The notes: generated by a model not told the origin, from the letters alone. A stretch of 64,000 bases of DNA from Dyella humicola (GCF_026283945.1 NZ_JAPDPC010000001.1:372001-436000); one strand, 5' to 3'. Counted from the first letter of the stretch, positions 50,532-59,691 are shown. Numbers and translations are program-made.

Positions 50532-53045
50532 TTACTGGCAGGCTTCGCAATACTCCGGATTCTCCAGCGAACAGAACACGGCCGCCGTCGCCTGCTCCTG
50601 ATCCGCAACAGGCGCAGCCTTCGCCGCTGGCGCCGAAGACACCGTCGTCTTGGCGATCTTGGTGGCCGGACGCGAACGCAGGTAATACGTGGTCTTGATG
50701 CCCGCCTTCCACGCATACATGTACATCGAGCTGAGCTGGCCGATATTAGGGTTTTCCATGAACAGGTTCAGCGACTGGCTCTGGTCGATATAGGCCCCAC
50801 GTGCAGCACCAAGATCAATCAATGCCTTCTGCGGTAGTTCCCATACCGTGCGATAGATGCTGCGCAGGCGCTCCGGGATCGCAGTGATGCCCTGGATCGA
50901 ACCCTCGGCCAGCTTGATGGCGTCGCGGACTTCACCGGTCCACAGGCCGAGGGTCTTCAGTTCCTCGACCAGGTAGCGGTTCACCACCAGGAAATCGCCG
51001 GACAGCGTCTCGCGCTTGAACAGGTTGCTCACCTGGGGCTCGATGCATTCATAGCAACCGGCGATCGACGCGATGGTGGCGGTGGGTGCAATGGCGATCA
51101 GCAGCGAGTTGCGCAGGCCCTTGGCCTTGATCGCTTCGCGCAAGGATTCCCAGCGGGCGCTGTCGTGCGGCTGCGCGTTGCTCCAGTAGTCGAACTGCAG
51201 TTCGCCGTTGGCCGCACGGCTCTCGGCAAATCCGGGATGCGCGCCTTGCTGTGCCGCCAGTTCATTCGACTGCGACAGCGCGTGGAAGTAGATCTCTTCG
51301 GCGATGCGCGTGGACAAGGCCAGTGCTTCGGCCGAGTCGAACGGCAGGCGCAGTTTGAAGAATACGTCCTGCATGCCCATCACGCCCAGGCCGACCGGTC
51401 GCCACTTGCTGTTGGCGGTCTTGGCGGTGTCGATGGGGTAGAAGTTGAGATCGATCACGCGATCCAGCTGGCGCACCGCGGTGCGCACCGTGGAGGCGAG
51501 CTTGTCGAAATCGAACACACCGTCGACCACATGGCGCGCCAGGTTCACCGAACCCAGGTTGCACACGGCGGTTTCCTCGGCCGAGGTCACCTCCAGGATC
51601 TCGGTGCACAGGTTGGACAGGTGGATGACGTTTTCGGGGCGCGCGGTCTGGTTGCTGGTGGCGTTACTGCGATCCTTGAAGGTGATCCAGCCGTTGCCAG
51701 TTTGGGCCAGCGTGCGCAGCATGCGCGCATACAATTCGCGCGCCTTCACTTTCTTCGCGGCGAGGCCGTTGGCCTCGGCTTCGCGGTAAGCGTTCTCGAA
51801 GGTCTCGCCCCAGCTGTCGACGAAGTGCGGCACGATCTTGGGGTCGAACAGCGACCAGTCGCCGTCGCTCTCGACGCGGCGCATGAATTCGTCGGGAATC
51901 CAGTTGGCGAGATTGAGGTTGTGAGTACGGCGGGCTTCGTCGCCGGTGTTGTCACGCAGCTCGAGGAATTCCTCGACGTCGGCGTGCCACGGTTCCAGGT
52001 AGACGCAAGCTGCACCCTTGCGCTTGCCGCCCTGGTTCACGGCGGCCACCGAGGCATCCAGCGTCTTCAGCCACGGTGTCAGGCCGTTGGAATGGCCGTT
52101 GGTCCCCTTGATCAGCGAACCGCGCGAGCGCACGCGCGAATAGGCGAGGCCAATGCCGCCAGCGAACTTGCTGAGCTTGGCCACGTCGGCGTATTTGTTG
52201 TAGATCGACTCCAGCGAATCGGATGGCGAGTCGAGCAGGAAGCACGAGCTAAGCTGTTCATGCGCGGTGCCGGCATTGAACAGCGTGGGCGAACTGGCGA
52301 TGTATTCCAGCGACGACAGCAGGCGATACAGTTCCAGCGTCTCGCCGATCTCGTTGCCGCCCAGTGAGCACGCAATACGCATGAAGAAGTACTGCGGCGT
52401 CTCGATCACCTTGCGCAGCTGAGGATGGCGCAGCAGGTAGCGGTCGTACACCGTGCGCAGGCCGAAGTATTCGAAGCGGCGCGAGGCGAGCGGATCGATG
52501 GCGTCGTTGAGCTTGCGCGCATTGGTGGCGACGAAATCGCGCAGGCGCGCATTCAGGATGCCAAGTTCGGCGCCGCGCGCGATGGACTGCGAGAAGCTCT
52601 GGATTTCCTGGCCGCTTACTTCCTTGTCGACATAAGCGCTGAGCAGGCGCGCGGCCAACTGGCCGTACTCGGGTTCTTCGGCGGTGAGTGCGGCGGAGGT
52701 GCGGATGGACAGTTCGTCCAGCTCGCGCGTGGTGGCGCCGTCGTACAGGCCGCCAATGGTCTTCAGCGCCACGCGCAGCGGATCGACGCCGTGCAGGCCT
52801 TCGCCGCTGCGAGTGACCGCGCGCACGATCTTGTTGACGTCGACGATCTCCTGGCTGCCGTTGCGCTTGGTAACGCGCATCTGGCCAGGGTTATGCGGTG
52901 GGGTCAGGGCAAACGGCGCGTCGTCGCCGCCTTGGGCGGGTGCGATGGGCTGGGGTGCTTCGGCCACGACGGCCTCGGCAGGGAAAACGGCGGCGTCCGC
53001 GCGGTCGTCAGTACGCTCGCGCGAGGTGGTATCGATAGGTTGCAT
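50532..53045 (-). CDS. nrdA: Ribonucleoside-diphosphate reductase class I, alpha subunit
   Basis: An 837-residue catalytic subunit. A proline/alanine-rich lead (about 1-50) is followed by an ATP-cone (MRVTKRNGSQEIVDVNKI, about 56-145), then the barrel. The first redox cysteine is in LSSCFLLDS, the radical Cys and Glu are in LSNLCTEIL, and the tyrosine pathway region is near SMYMYAW. The C-terminal cysteine pair that accepts electrons is CEACQ. The ATP-cone implies allosteric control by ATP and dATP. CGGAG lies about 9 bases before the ATG. Upstream are a cobalamin riboswitch and an NrdR-type promoter, so this B12-independent enzyme is probably switched down when B12 is plentiful. Confidence 0.95.
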   Translation of the reverse strand: MQPIDTTSRERTDDRADAAVFPAEAVVAEAPQPIAPAQGGDDAPFALTPPHNPGQMRVTKRNGSQEIVDVNKIVRAVTRSGEGLHGVDPLRVALKTIGGLYDGATTRELDELSIRTSAALTAEEPEYGQLAARLLSAYVDKEVSGQEIQSFSQSIARGAELGILNARLRDFVATNARKLNDAIDPLASRRFEYFGLRTVYDRYLLRHPQLRKVIETPQYFFMRIACSLGGNEIGETLELYRLLSSLEYIASSPTLFNAGTAHEQLSSCFLLDSPSDSLESIYNKYADVAKLSKFAGGIGLAYSRVRSRGSLIKGTNGHSNGLTPWLKTLDASVAAVNQGGKRKGAACVYLEPWHADVEEFLELRDNTGDEARRTHNLNLANWIPDEFMRRVESDGDWSLFDPKIVPHFVDSWGETFENAYREAEANGLAAKKVKARELYARMLRTLAQTGNGWITFKDRSNATSNQTARPENVIHLSNLCTEILEVTSAEETAVCNLGSVNLARHVVDGVFDFDKLASTVRTAVRQLDRVIDLNFYPIDTAKTANSKWRPVGLGVMGMQDVFFKLRLPFDSAEALALSTRIAEEIYFHALSQSNELAAQQGAHPGFAESRAANGELQFDYWSNAQPHDSARWESLREAIKAKGLRNSLLIAIAPTATIASIAGCYECIEPQVSNLFKRETLSGDFLVVNRYLVEELKTLGLWTGEVRDAIKLAEGSIQGITAIPERLRSIYRTVWELPQKALIDLGAARGAYIDQSQSLNLFMENPNIGQLSSMYMYAWKAGIKTTYYLRSRPATKIAKTTVSSAPAAKAAPVADQEQATAAVFCSLENPEYCEACQ

Positions 53046-53204
53046 GCAGCATCGCTCCGGGCCTGGTCATCAACCGCCTGCTCCCGCGCGCAGGGCTGAA
53101 ATAGTGCGAGTCCACGGACGGTCGACCGACAGGGCATGCCGCCCTGCGCATCGACGCGCCTCCCCGCGGAAGCCGTCACCACGCATCGCGGCGCTCAGGC
53201 CACG

Positions 53205-53392
53205 ATGTGCCGGCAGGTCTTCGGACTCGTGGACATGGGTCTTGCGACCCGGCCTACTTGCTCCCGCTTCCCAGCCGCTGAGGGCCAGTGCGATGGGGGC
53301 TTTCGTTTCCACTTACCGCTGCGGGGCAGTTCCGGATTTGCACCGGATTCCCTATTAAGCCAATCCGACCGTAGGTCTGAGAGAGGCACCGA
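53205..53392 (-). ncRNA. Cobalamin (B12) riboswitch upstream of nrdA
   Basis: Read on the minus strand, the conserved blocks come in order. These are GGTGCC at the 5' end, TTAATAGGGAA, the CCGGTGCAAATCCGG stem, CTGCCCCGCAGCGGTAAG, GGGAAGC and the B12 box AGTCCGAAGACCTGCC (plus 53212-53227). This is the full cobalamin aptamer. It ends about 160 bases before the nrdA start. The expression platform is not certain: a CAGGGC/GCCCTG hairpin lies at 53133-53150 within the leader. Confidence 0.93.
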
Positions 53393-53443
53393 CCAGCACA
53401 ACATATCGGGCTAAACCAGGCCGGTCAACCCAATAGATTGTGG
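53393..53443 (-). promoter_or_regulatory. nrdA promoter with two NrdR-box-like palindromes
   Basis: On the minus strand TTGACC (53423-53428) and TATGTT (53400-53405) are 17 bases apart, giving a promoter that fires just before the riboswitch. Two sites resemble the NrdR box ACACAATATATTGTGT: ACCCAATAGATTGTGG at 53428-53443 (13 of 16) and GCACAACATATCGGGC at 53396-53411 (11 of 16). Their centres are 32 bp apart, the three-turn spacing typical of NrdR box pairs, and one covers the -10. Confidence 0.75.
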
Positions 53444-53648
53444 ATTAGGCGGTGGATAAGCAGGAAAAAGTGAGGCGGTGGCGGGGGTTATCGGCCCAGC
53501 AGGAAAATTTCCTGGGGCTCTGTTCAATGGCTCCACAGGAAGGACGGCAGCAGGCCGAAACGCCACTTCGCCTGAGTCGTCATCCCCGCCATCGCGGATG
53601 ACGGCTTGCTTCGACGATCGCCCTGGGATTTGAAGCAGAGTGCTTGGC
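53444..53648. other. Intergenic region with a GTCATCC hairpin
   Basis: About 200 bp with no gene. A short hairpin at 53578-53603 (CGTCATCC / GGATGACGG) is a single unit of the dispersed repeat family and lies just after the DJ-1-like stop. Confidence 0.5.
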
Positions 53649-54512
53649 TCAGCTCGGCCGGCTGGCGAGGATGTCGGCGAACGTCGCGGCGAAACGGTGC
53701 ACGTCCCCCGGCCAGCGAGCGGAGACATAGTTGCCGTCGCGCACAACGAAGGCCGGTCTGCCATCCGTAGCGCTGTCACGCACCAGGCCGGAGGTCTTGC
53801 GTCGATAGTCTGGAACGTCGCGAGGCACATCGAGGAAATCTTCAGGCCTGGCCAGTGCGCGCGTCACTTCCTGCTGCACCGACATATAGCCCGCCGGCTG
53901 CCCGGGACCATCGGGATACGTGCGGTAGTAGTCCGGGTCCCAGAAGCGGGTGATGCGGGTGATCGACCACGCGGATTTCTCCAACGCCCAGGTCAGCGCG
54001 GTAGTGCGTCGGCCATGCAGCACGGAACGACCATCCGCACCGCGGCTGCGCGCAGCGAGCACCACGCCATGACAGATCGCGGCGACCGGTTTGTCGGCGC
54101 CGAAGAAGGCGGCAACTACATGCTGCAGCTGCGAGCTTTCGAGATATACACGCACGCCACGCGCGCAGTGGCCACCGGGAAGCAGCAGTCCATCGAAGCC
54201 AGCGGTCTCGACGTCATCCCAGCGCAGCGGCGCGTTGAAGGCCTGATCTTTCAGTAGCGCGGCGTAATCGCGACGCGCAACCGCATTGGCGCGCAATAGA
54301 CGGCCAAACGCGGTCAGCTTGCGCAGGCCCGGGATCCAGCCCCACAGATCCAGTCCTTCGCCACTGATCATGATCGGGTCCGCGCTGGCCGTCTGGCCGT
54401 CTGGCGTGGCAAACGTCACCTGATGGCCTGCCTGGGTAAGCACGCGCCACGGCACGGCGACTTCGCTGGGGTCGAAGTCCTGGTGCGGCAGGGGGATCAA
54501 TACGTGGGCCAT
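53649..54512 (-). CDS. DJ-1/PfpI-family class I glutamine-amidotransferase-like protein
   Basis: A 287-residue protein, longer than the usual 180-230. It begins VLIPLPHQDFDPSEVAVPWRVLTQAGHQVTFATPDG and has the nucleophile elbow AAICHGVVLAA, with Cys at about residue 147 and the preceding LLLPGGHCARGV. An insertion (about 55-95, WGWIPGLRKLTAFGRLL) and a long tail account for the extra length. Relatives include glyoxalase III-type and chaperone-like enzymes; the exact activity is unknown. It begins 9 bp after the TonB-C-domain gene and is probably in its operon. Confidence 0.85.
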   Translation of the reverse strand: MAHVLIPLPHQDFDPSEVAVPWRVLTQAGHQVTFATPDGQTASADPIMISGEGLDLWGWIPGLRKLTAFGRLLRANAVARRDYAALLKDQAFNAPLRWDDVETAGFDGLLLPGGHCARGVRVYLESSQLQHVVAAFFGADKPVAAICHGVVLAARSRGADGRSVLHGRRTTALTWALEKSAWSITRITRFWDPDYYRTYPDGPGQPAGYMSVQQEVTRALARPEDFLDVPRDVPDYRRKTSGLVRDSATDGRPAFVVRDGNYVSARWPGDVHRFAATFADILASRPS

Positions 54513-54521
54513 CAGGTGTAC

Positions 54522-55379
54522 TCAGCTTCCAGCCAGCGATGTGGCCAGGCGCGGCCCGGTGCCAACCTGGTGGAGTGCTCCGTCTGGGATGGCGTCAGGA
54601 GCCTCGGAAAGCAGGGTGCGGTCCTTGACCCAGGGCACGTCTTGCTTGGGACCGGGTACATAGATGTCCCAATGACCGTATTCCGACGCCGGTGACTGCT
54701 GTTCGCCGAAGGCGTGAAGATCGAAACTGACGGGAACACGCACCAGCCAATAGGGCGCATCGGCGTCTTTACCCTTCGTCGGGATATCGTAGGTCCATTC
54801 TCTGGCAGCGTTGAGCGCAGCGCCGGCTAGGCTCTTGCGATACCGATCCATGGCCCATTTGTCGCCGTAGGCACGCAGGTTGACCTGTTCGGCGAAAGCA
54901 TCTTGCACGCGGCCATCCCGGTCGATGCGCAACAACAGGAAGACCGTGCCCGATACCCGCGCATCGATGGCCATCGGCGGGTACTGGGGTTGCCGCCTGG
55001 TCTTGAATTGGATGCGCTCGTCCTTGGCGCCCTTATCGTCGCCGAAAGTCGCGGCGATGATGCTCACCGATTCGTGTTGCGCGTCGACGGCCTTGGCGAG
55101 TACGCGCACGCTCATGCTCTCATTCAAGACAGCCTCGGGCGTGGCAGCAAACTGAAATTTCCAGGAAGGGATATTTTTCCGGATGAGCTCGGTGACCGCC
55201 GGCGGTAGCTTCTCCGCCTGATCGAGCACATAGCCTTTGACGCTGCCGTCCGGACTGATCTGCACAGCACCCTTCACGAGCATGCTCGCCTCGGCGATCT
55301 TCCGAACATTTTCCGCCTGTGCGTCCGGTGTCGCGCACGACAGCCACACACTCAACATGCCCACCAGCAAAAGCCTCAT
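54522..55379 (-). CDS. Exported TonB C-terminal-domain protein
   Basis: A 285-residue protein with a signal peptide (about 1-22, ending AQAEN). It contains a TonB-C-like region (about 128-205: RRQPQYPPMAIDARVSGTVFLLLRIDRDGRVQDAFAEQ). It lacks the N-terminal membrane anchor and proline-rich spacer of true TonB, so it cannot link to ExbBD in the usual way. A preceding domain (about 25-120) also has a Gxx..VxGYV..KLPPAV pattern, possibly a second degenerate copy. GGAGG lies 8 bases before the ATG. Function unknown. Confidence 0.75.
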   Translation of the reverse strand: MRLLLVGMLSVWLSCATPDAQAENVRKIAEASMLVKGAVQISPDGSVKGYVLDQAEKLPPAVTELIRKNIPSWKFQFAATPEAVLNESMSVRVLAKAVDAQHESVSIIAATFGDDKGAKDERIQFKTRRQPQYPPMAIDARVSGTVFLLLRIDRDGRVQDAFAEQVNLRAYGDKWAMDRYRKSLAGAALNAAREWTYDIPTKGKDADAPYWLVRVPVSFDLHAFGEQQSPASEYGHWDIYVPGPKQDVPWVKDRTLLSEAPDAIPDGALHQVGTGPRLATSLAGS

Positions 55380-55516
55380 ACCGAATCCCTCCGTTGGAAT
55401 GCACGCAGTCTAGCTTTACGGGGGCGGCATTTAGCCTTCCAAGGCGGGGCCAGTCGCCAGCCGGGGGCGTGCCATGGTTTTCGAATGGGTCGAACAGCCC
55501 GCCACGACCTTAAAAG

Positions 55517-55532
55517 TGTGATGGTCATCACA
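55517..55532. promoter_or_regulatory. CRP/Clp-type binding site
   Basis: TGTGATGGTCATCACA matches the CRP consensus TGTGA-N6-TCACA exactly, with full arm symmetry. It is 136 bp before the TIR-TPR gene start and 138 bp before the TonB-C gene start on the other strand, so it could serve either. Xanthomonadales use the CRP homologue Clp, which binds the same sequence. Confidence 0.65.
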
Positions 55533-55667
55533 TTTGGTATGCTACGGTGATGATTCCGAATGCTTTTGTCGGCGTCTTCGGAAGGTCGGTGCCTGGTTTC
55601 CGACCGAATGTCGTGGGGATTCCACGGCCAAGGAGGGCGGCAGCCTTCTGCGGGAGTGCGGTGCGTT

Positions 55668-57878
55668 ATGGCGCAGGCCCCCGTGGTATCGGAGTTCCGG
55701 TACCGCGCCTTCATCAGCTACAGCCACCAGGACAAGTCCTGGGTCGACTGGCTGCACAAGGCACTGGAAACCTATCGCGTGCCATCGCGCCTGGTCGGCC
55801 AGCAGACGACCGCGGGGACGATTCCGCGGCGTCTTGCGCCCATCTTCCGCGACCGCGACGAACTGGCCAGCGCCACCGACCTGGGCCGCAAGGTCAACGA
55901 GGCACTCGGGCAATCCGAGAACCTGATTGTGATCTGCTCGCCGCGTTCGGCGACCTCGCGCTGGGTGCAGGAGGAAGTGCTGGCCTTCAAACGGTTGGGC
56001 CGTAGCGAACGCATTTTTTGCCTGATCGTCGATGGCGAACCCAACGCCAGTGATTGGCCGGGCCGGGGGGCCGAGGAGTGTTTTGCGCCGGCGCTGCGCT
56101 TTCAGCTGAATGCCGACGGACAGCCGACCACAACGCACACCGAGCCGATCGCAGCGGATGCGCGCGCAGGCAAAGACAGCCGCAGCACGGCCAAGCTGAA
56201 ATTGATCGCCGGCATGCTCGATATCGGTTTCGACAGCCTGCGGCAACGGGAGCTGCATCGCCGTCATCGCCGTATGACGGCGGTCACCGCAGCGGCACTG
56301 GTCGTGATGGCGGTAACCACGGTCCTGGCGATCAGGGCAACGATTGCGCAACACGCCGCGGATGTGGCCAGCCAGGTCGCGGAACGCCGCCAGAAGCAGG
56401 CCGAGGATCTGGTCGACTTCATGCTTGGCGATCTCAACGACAAACTGCAGGAAGTGAAGCGTCTCGACATTATGGCGGCCGTTGACGACAAGGCGATGGC
56501 GTATTTCACCTCGTTGCCGGTCACGGATGTCACCGACCAGGCTTTGGCGCAACGCGCCACGGCGTTGCAAAAGATCGGCCGCATTCGCGAGGAACTGGGT
56601 CATATGCCCGAAGCGATGGTGTCTTACCAGGCCGCGGCGAAGCTGACCTCCTCGTTGGCTGCTGCCCATCCCACCGACGTGCCTCGTCAGCTCCAGCACG
56701 CGCGCATCTTGACCTTCATTGGGCAGAACCAGTGGTTCCAGGGACAGCTCGACCAGGCGCAGGCGAGCTTTGAATCGGCGCAAAACGTATTGCAGCAGGC
56801 CGAACCCCATGCGGCGAACGATCTCGTGCTGCAGTTTGAGCGGGAGATGATCTACAACAATCTCGGCCATGTACTGGAGACGCTCGGTCGCCTGGACGAA
56901 GCATCGGTGCAGTACAAGAGCGCGCTGGAACTGTCGAGGAAACTAGTGGCAGCTAATCCCGACAAGACCGAATGGGCGGTCGAACTCGGTGGTGCGCACA
57001 ACAATCTCGGCAAGCTGGCGCTCCTGCACGGAGATCTTGTGACTGCCATTGTCGAGTATGCCAAGGACGACGCCATCGAAGCCGAATTGGCGGAGCGAAA
57101 CCCCAAGGACAATGAGCAAAGCGACGCCATGCTCACGGTGCGGGCCATCCTGGGGCGCACGCTGGCCTTGGCCGGTGATGACGAGACCGGCATGCACCAT
57201 TTGCAGCAGGCGGTGCAGATGGCGAACGCGTTGGTGAAGCTCGATCCCCACAATAGCGGCGCTCAGGACGACCTTGCCCACTACGCTCAGCAACTGGCCC
57301 GGCTGAAACGCCTCAACGACGATCTGCCTTCGGCGCAAGCCCTGACCGCGCAGTCGCTATCGATCTATGCCGAGCTGGTTCGCGAGAGCCCCGCCGACAC
57401 AAGGCTGCAACGAGAGCTGGCCGAAGCGCGGACGGAACAGGCCGCCGAATTCCTCGCCGCCGGGCAGGTAGATCCGGCGCGTGCGCAGGTGCAGGCGGCA
57501 CTCCACGCACTGCTTCCTTTGCGGCAACAACAGCCGCATGACCGCTCGACCTTGTTGGCCACCATGGCCGCGCAAGTGTTGCTGGCCAAGGTCACTACCG
57601 ATCCGGCGGCCGCCGCGCAGCTACGCAGTGCGGTGGTCACTGCGGCACAGGCCCAGCCAAGCGGTCGGGGCGATCCTCGACTGCTGGCGTTACAGGTGGA
57701 GGCACTGCTTGCACTGGGCAGCAAGGGCGACGCGGAGCCGCTGATCCGGCAGTTATGGAACAGCGGCTATCGCGATGCGGGGCTGCTGGCTTTATTGCAA
57801 CGCGAGCGCATCGCTTATCCGGTCAATGCGACGGTTCAGCAGCAGCTGCTGGCGGCAACCAGCAGAAGCGGTCGCTGA
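55668..57878 (+). CDS. TIR-domain membrane protein with TPR repeats
   Basis: A 736-residue protein. The TIR domain (about 10-150) has FRYRAFISYSHQDKSWVDWLH, FRDRDELASATDLG and ENLIVICSPRSATSRWVQEEV; Glu102/103 sits where NAD-cleaving TIR domains have their catalytic glutamate. One membrane helix follows (about 203-223), then a helical linker and about eight to ten TPR-like repeats (about 290-730, for example NNLGHVLETLGRLDEASVQYKSALELSRKL). The TPR part would be outside the cytoplasm if the TIR is inside. The ATG at 55668 has GGAG 11 bases upstream; the frame opens at 55560. Similar TIR-TPR proteins occur in Xanthomonadaceae and their role is not established; defence or signalling is possible. 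Confidence 0.85.
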   Translation: MAQAPVVSEFRYRAFISYSHQDKSWVDWLHKALETYRVPSRLVGQQTTAGTIPRRLAPIFRDRDELASATDLGRKVNEALGQSENLIVICSPRSATSRWVQEEVLAFKRLGRSERIFCLIVDGEPNASDWPGRGAEECFAPALRFQLNADGQPTTTHTEPIAADARAGKDSRSTAKLKLIAGMLDIGFDSLRQRELHRRHRRMTAVTAAALVVMAVTTVLAIRATIAQHAADVASQVAERRQKQAEDLVDFMLGDLNDKLQEVKRLDIMAAVDDKAMAYFTSLPVTDVTDQALAQRATALQKIGRIREELGHMPEAMVSYQAAAKLTSSLAAAHPTDVPRQLQHARILTFIGQNQWFQGQLDQAQASFESAQNVLQQAEPHAANDLVLQFEREMIYNNLGHVLETLGRLDEASVQYKSALELSRKLVAANPDKTEWAVELGGAHNNLGKLALLHGDLVTAIVEYAKDDAIEAELAERNPKDNEQSDAMLTVRAILGRTLALAGDDETGMHHLQQAVQMANALVKLDPHNSGAQDDLAHYAQQLARLKRLNDDLPSAQALTAQSLSIYAELVRESPADTRLQRELAEARTEQAAEFLAAGQVDPARAQVQAALHALLPLRQQQPHDRSTLLATMAAQVLLAKVTTDPAAAAQLRSAVVTAAQAQPSGRGDPRLLALQVEALLALGSKGDAEPLIRQLWNSGYRDAGLLALLQRERIAYPVNATVQQQLLAATSRSGR

Positions 57879-57956
57879 AGTATGAACAGGGCAGGCAGGG
57901 AGCACGGAAGCATCCACAGGCACGGGGAACCAACCTCTCACCCATAGGAGTTCACC

Positions 57957-58400
57957 ATGGAAAACCATAGCGAGCAGCATGTCGTGTTGAGTGTCGAGCT
58001 TAGGTACGATCTGAGCGAATGCGACGACGATAATATGCTTGTCATCGACAATGGCGATCACCATCGGAGCTTTCGCAGACTGGAGAACCCCGATCACATG
58101 CATACCATCACCTGGAGGCTGACGGGCAACGCCATTGATGGCGAGTTCTGTGCGCTTGACGACGACGAACACCCTGGCTTCGTCTGGCTCATAAGGAAGC
58201 CTGATGCAAGAGTCTTTCACCATCTGCAGCTGAAAGGCGGCAAAACGTTGGAGATACACAATCACCACATCGACAAGAGCAGCGAAGGTACGTGGTACTA
58301 CCAGCTCTTTGCACGTTTCGGTGACAGGGTGTACGGCGTGCCTTTGACATGCGTCGCCGGGGGCGCGAATAGCCCCAATCCGTCAATCAAGAATAACTAG
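57957..58400 (+). CDS. Unknown small acidic, histidine-rich protein next to TIR gene
   Basis: A 147-residue protein with no signal peptide or membrane helix. It has alternating hydrophobic strands and many Asp, His and Asn residues (HVVLSVELRYDLSECDDDNMLVIDNGDHH, TITWRLTGNAIDGEFCAL, FHHLQLKGGKTLEIHNHH, WYYQLFARFGDRVYG). The pattern suggests a single beta-sandwich domain. AGGAG lies 6 bases before the ATG. It starts 78 bp after the TIR-TPR gene on the same strand, so the two may be co-expressed. I do not recognise the family. Confidence 0.7.
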   Translation: MENHSEQHVVLSVELRYDLSECDDDNMLVIDNGDHHRSFRRLENPDHMHTITWRLTGNAIDGEFCALDDDEHPGFVWLIRKPDARVFHHLQLKGGKTLEIHNHHIDKSSEGTWYYQLFARFGDRVYGVPLTCVAGGANSPNPSIKNN

Positions 58401-58511
58401 CGGCTTCCGGCCAACACGGGCAGGGACGCCGCCAAGCCTCCGGCCGCGGCCCAAACGTCACGACTTGGAATTCGCCGGGATGACCCGATAAGAAAGGGAC
58501 GGCACTCGCCG

Positions 58512-58529
58512 CCGCCGGAGCACCGGCGG
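58512..58529. terminator. Hairpin between unknown gene and MBL gene
   Basis: CCGCCGG and CCGGCGG form a 7-bp stem with an AGCA loop, about 110 bp after the stop of the small unknown gene. It is a weak candidate without a T-run. Confidence 0.4.
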
Positions 58530-58599
58530 TGGCCGTTTGTCACGGCTTGATATTCCATGTGAACGGGTGCGCCAGTACTGCTTGCCCGGGAGGTTCGAG

Positions 58600-59691
58600 A
58601 TGGCTTTCTTTGCTCGGCATGCGACCGGACTCAGGCTTGAGCGGATGCAGGCGTCTGCGCAGTACGTTGGCGCTGGCTTCGTCAATACTTACCCCTCGAG
58701 CACGCCGCTGGTGCGCGAGAACCGACCCTCGCTGACCGACTTTGTCTTTGGCGGCGAAGGACGCACGCCAGGTCAGCCGTTGCCCGCGCTCGATCCGCGC
58801 GGCGCCTGGACACAGCCCGTTGAAACGGGCTTGCGCGCCACCTGGCTGGGCCATTCGACGGTGCTGCTGGAGATCGATGGTCAGCGCGTGCTGACGGATC
58901 CGGTGTGGGGGCAGCGCGCGTCGCCGTTCTCCTTCTTCGGGCCCAAGCGCTTCCAGCCAGTGCCAGTCGACATCGCGCAGTTGCCGCCATTGGACGCGGT
59001 GCTCATCTCGCACGACCACTACGATCATCTCGATTACCCGAGCATCCGGGCACTCGCTGCCATGCAGGTGCCTTTCGTTACTTCACTGGGCGTGGGCGTG
59101 CATCTGGAAGCGTGGGGCGTGCCGGCGGAGCGCATCACCGAACTCGACTGGTGGGAGCACGTCGTATTGCCGGGTGGGTTGACGATTACCGCTGCGCCTT
59201 CGCATCACTTCTCGGGGCGCGGACTGCACGATCGCAACGCGACGCTGTGGTCGTCGTTCGCCTTGCGTAGTGAGCGGCATTCGGTATTTTTCAGTGGCGA
59301 TACCGGCCTGTCCCCGGCCTTCGCCGAGATCGGGCAGCGGCTGGGGCCGTTCGACCTGGTGATGATCGAAGTCGGTGCATTTCATCCTTCCTGGGGCAAT
59401 GTACATCTGGGTCCGGACAATGCCCTGGAAGCGTGGGCCCAGTTAGGTAGCGGTCGTCTTCTCCCGGTGCATTGGGGCACGTTCAATTTAGCCATGCATC
59501 CCTGGGCCGAGCCGGCGGAAGTGTTGTTCGCCAAGGCACCCGAAGGCCTGCTGATGCCGCGTCTGGGCGAACCGGTGGAACCGGCTCAGGTGGAAGGCGT
59601 GCAGCCGTGGTGGCGGGGTGTGGCTCCCGGCCACTGGCAAGGCCCGGCGCTCGAGGCAGCCGAATTCCTGGCTCTGCGGACGAACGACTAG
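58600..59691 (+). CDS. MBL-fold hydrolase, UlaG/NAPE-PLD-like
   Basis: A 363-residue metallo-beta-lactamase-fold enzyme of the group that includes NAPE-phospholipase D and UlaG. Metal ligands are visible in order: ISHDHYDHLD, APSHHFSGRG, FFSGDTG and LLPVHWGTFNLAMHPW. WLGHSTVLLEIDG, just before the first motif, is a group signature. A 90-residue N-terminal region (VNTYPSSTPLVRENRPS) resembles that of outer-membrane-associated relatives, though no signal peptide is evident. The ATG at 58600 has GGGAGG 6 bases upstream. The substrate cannot be told from sequence. Confidence 0.88.
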   Translation: MAFFARHATGLRLERMQASAQYVGAGFVNTYPSSTPLVRENRPSLTDFVFGGEGRTPGQPLPALDPRGAWTQPVETGLRATWLGHSTVLLEIDGQRVLTDPVWGQRASPFSFFGPKRFQPVPVDIAQLPPLDAVLISHDHYDHLDYPSIRALAAMQVPFVTSLGVGVHLEAWGVPAERITELDWWEHVVLPGGLTITAAPSHHFSGRGLHDRNATLWSSFALRSERHSVFFSGDTGLSPAFAEIGQRLGPFDLVMIEVGAFHPSWGNVHLGPDNALEAWAQLGSGRLLPVHWGTFNLAMHPWAEPAEVLFAKAPEGLLMPRLGEPVEPAQVEGVQPWWRGVAPGHWQGPALEAAEFLALRTND

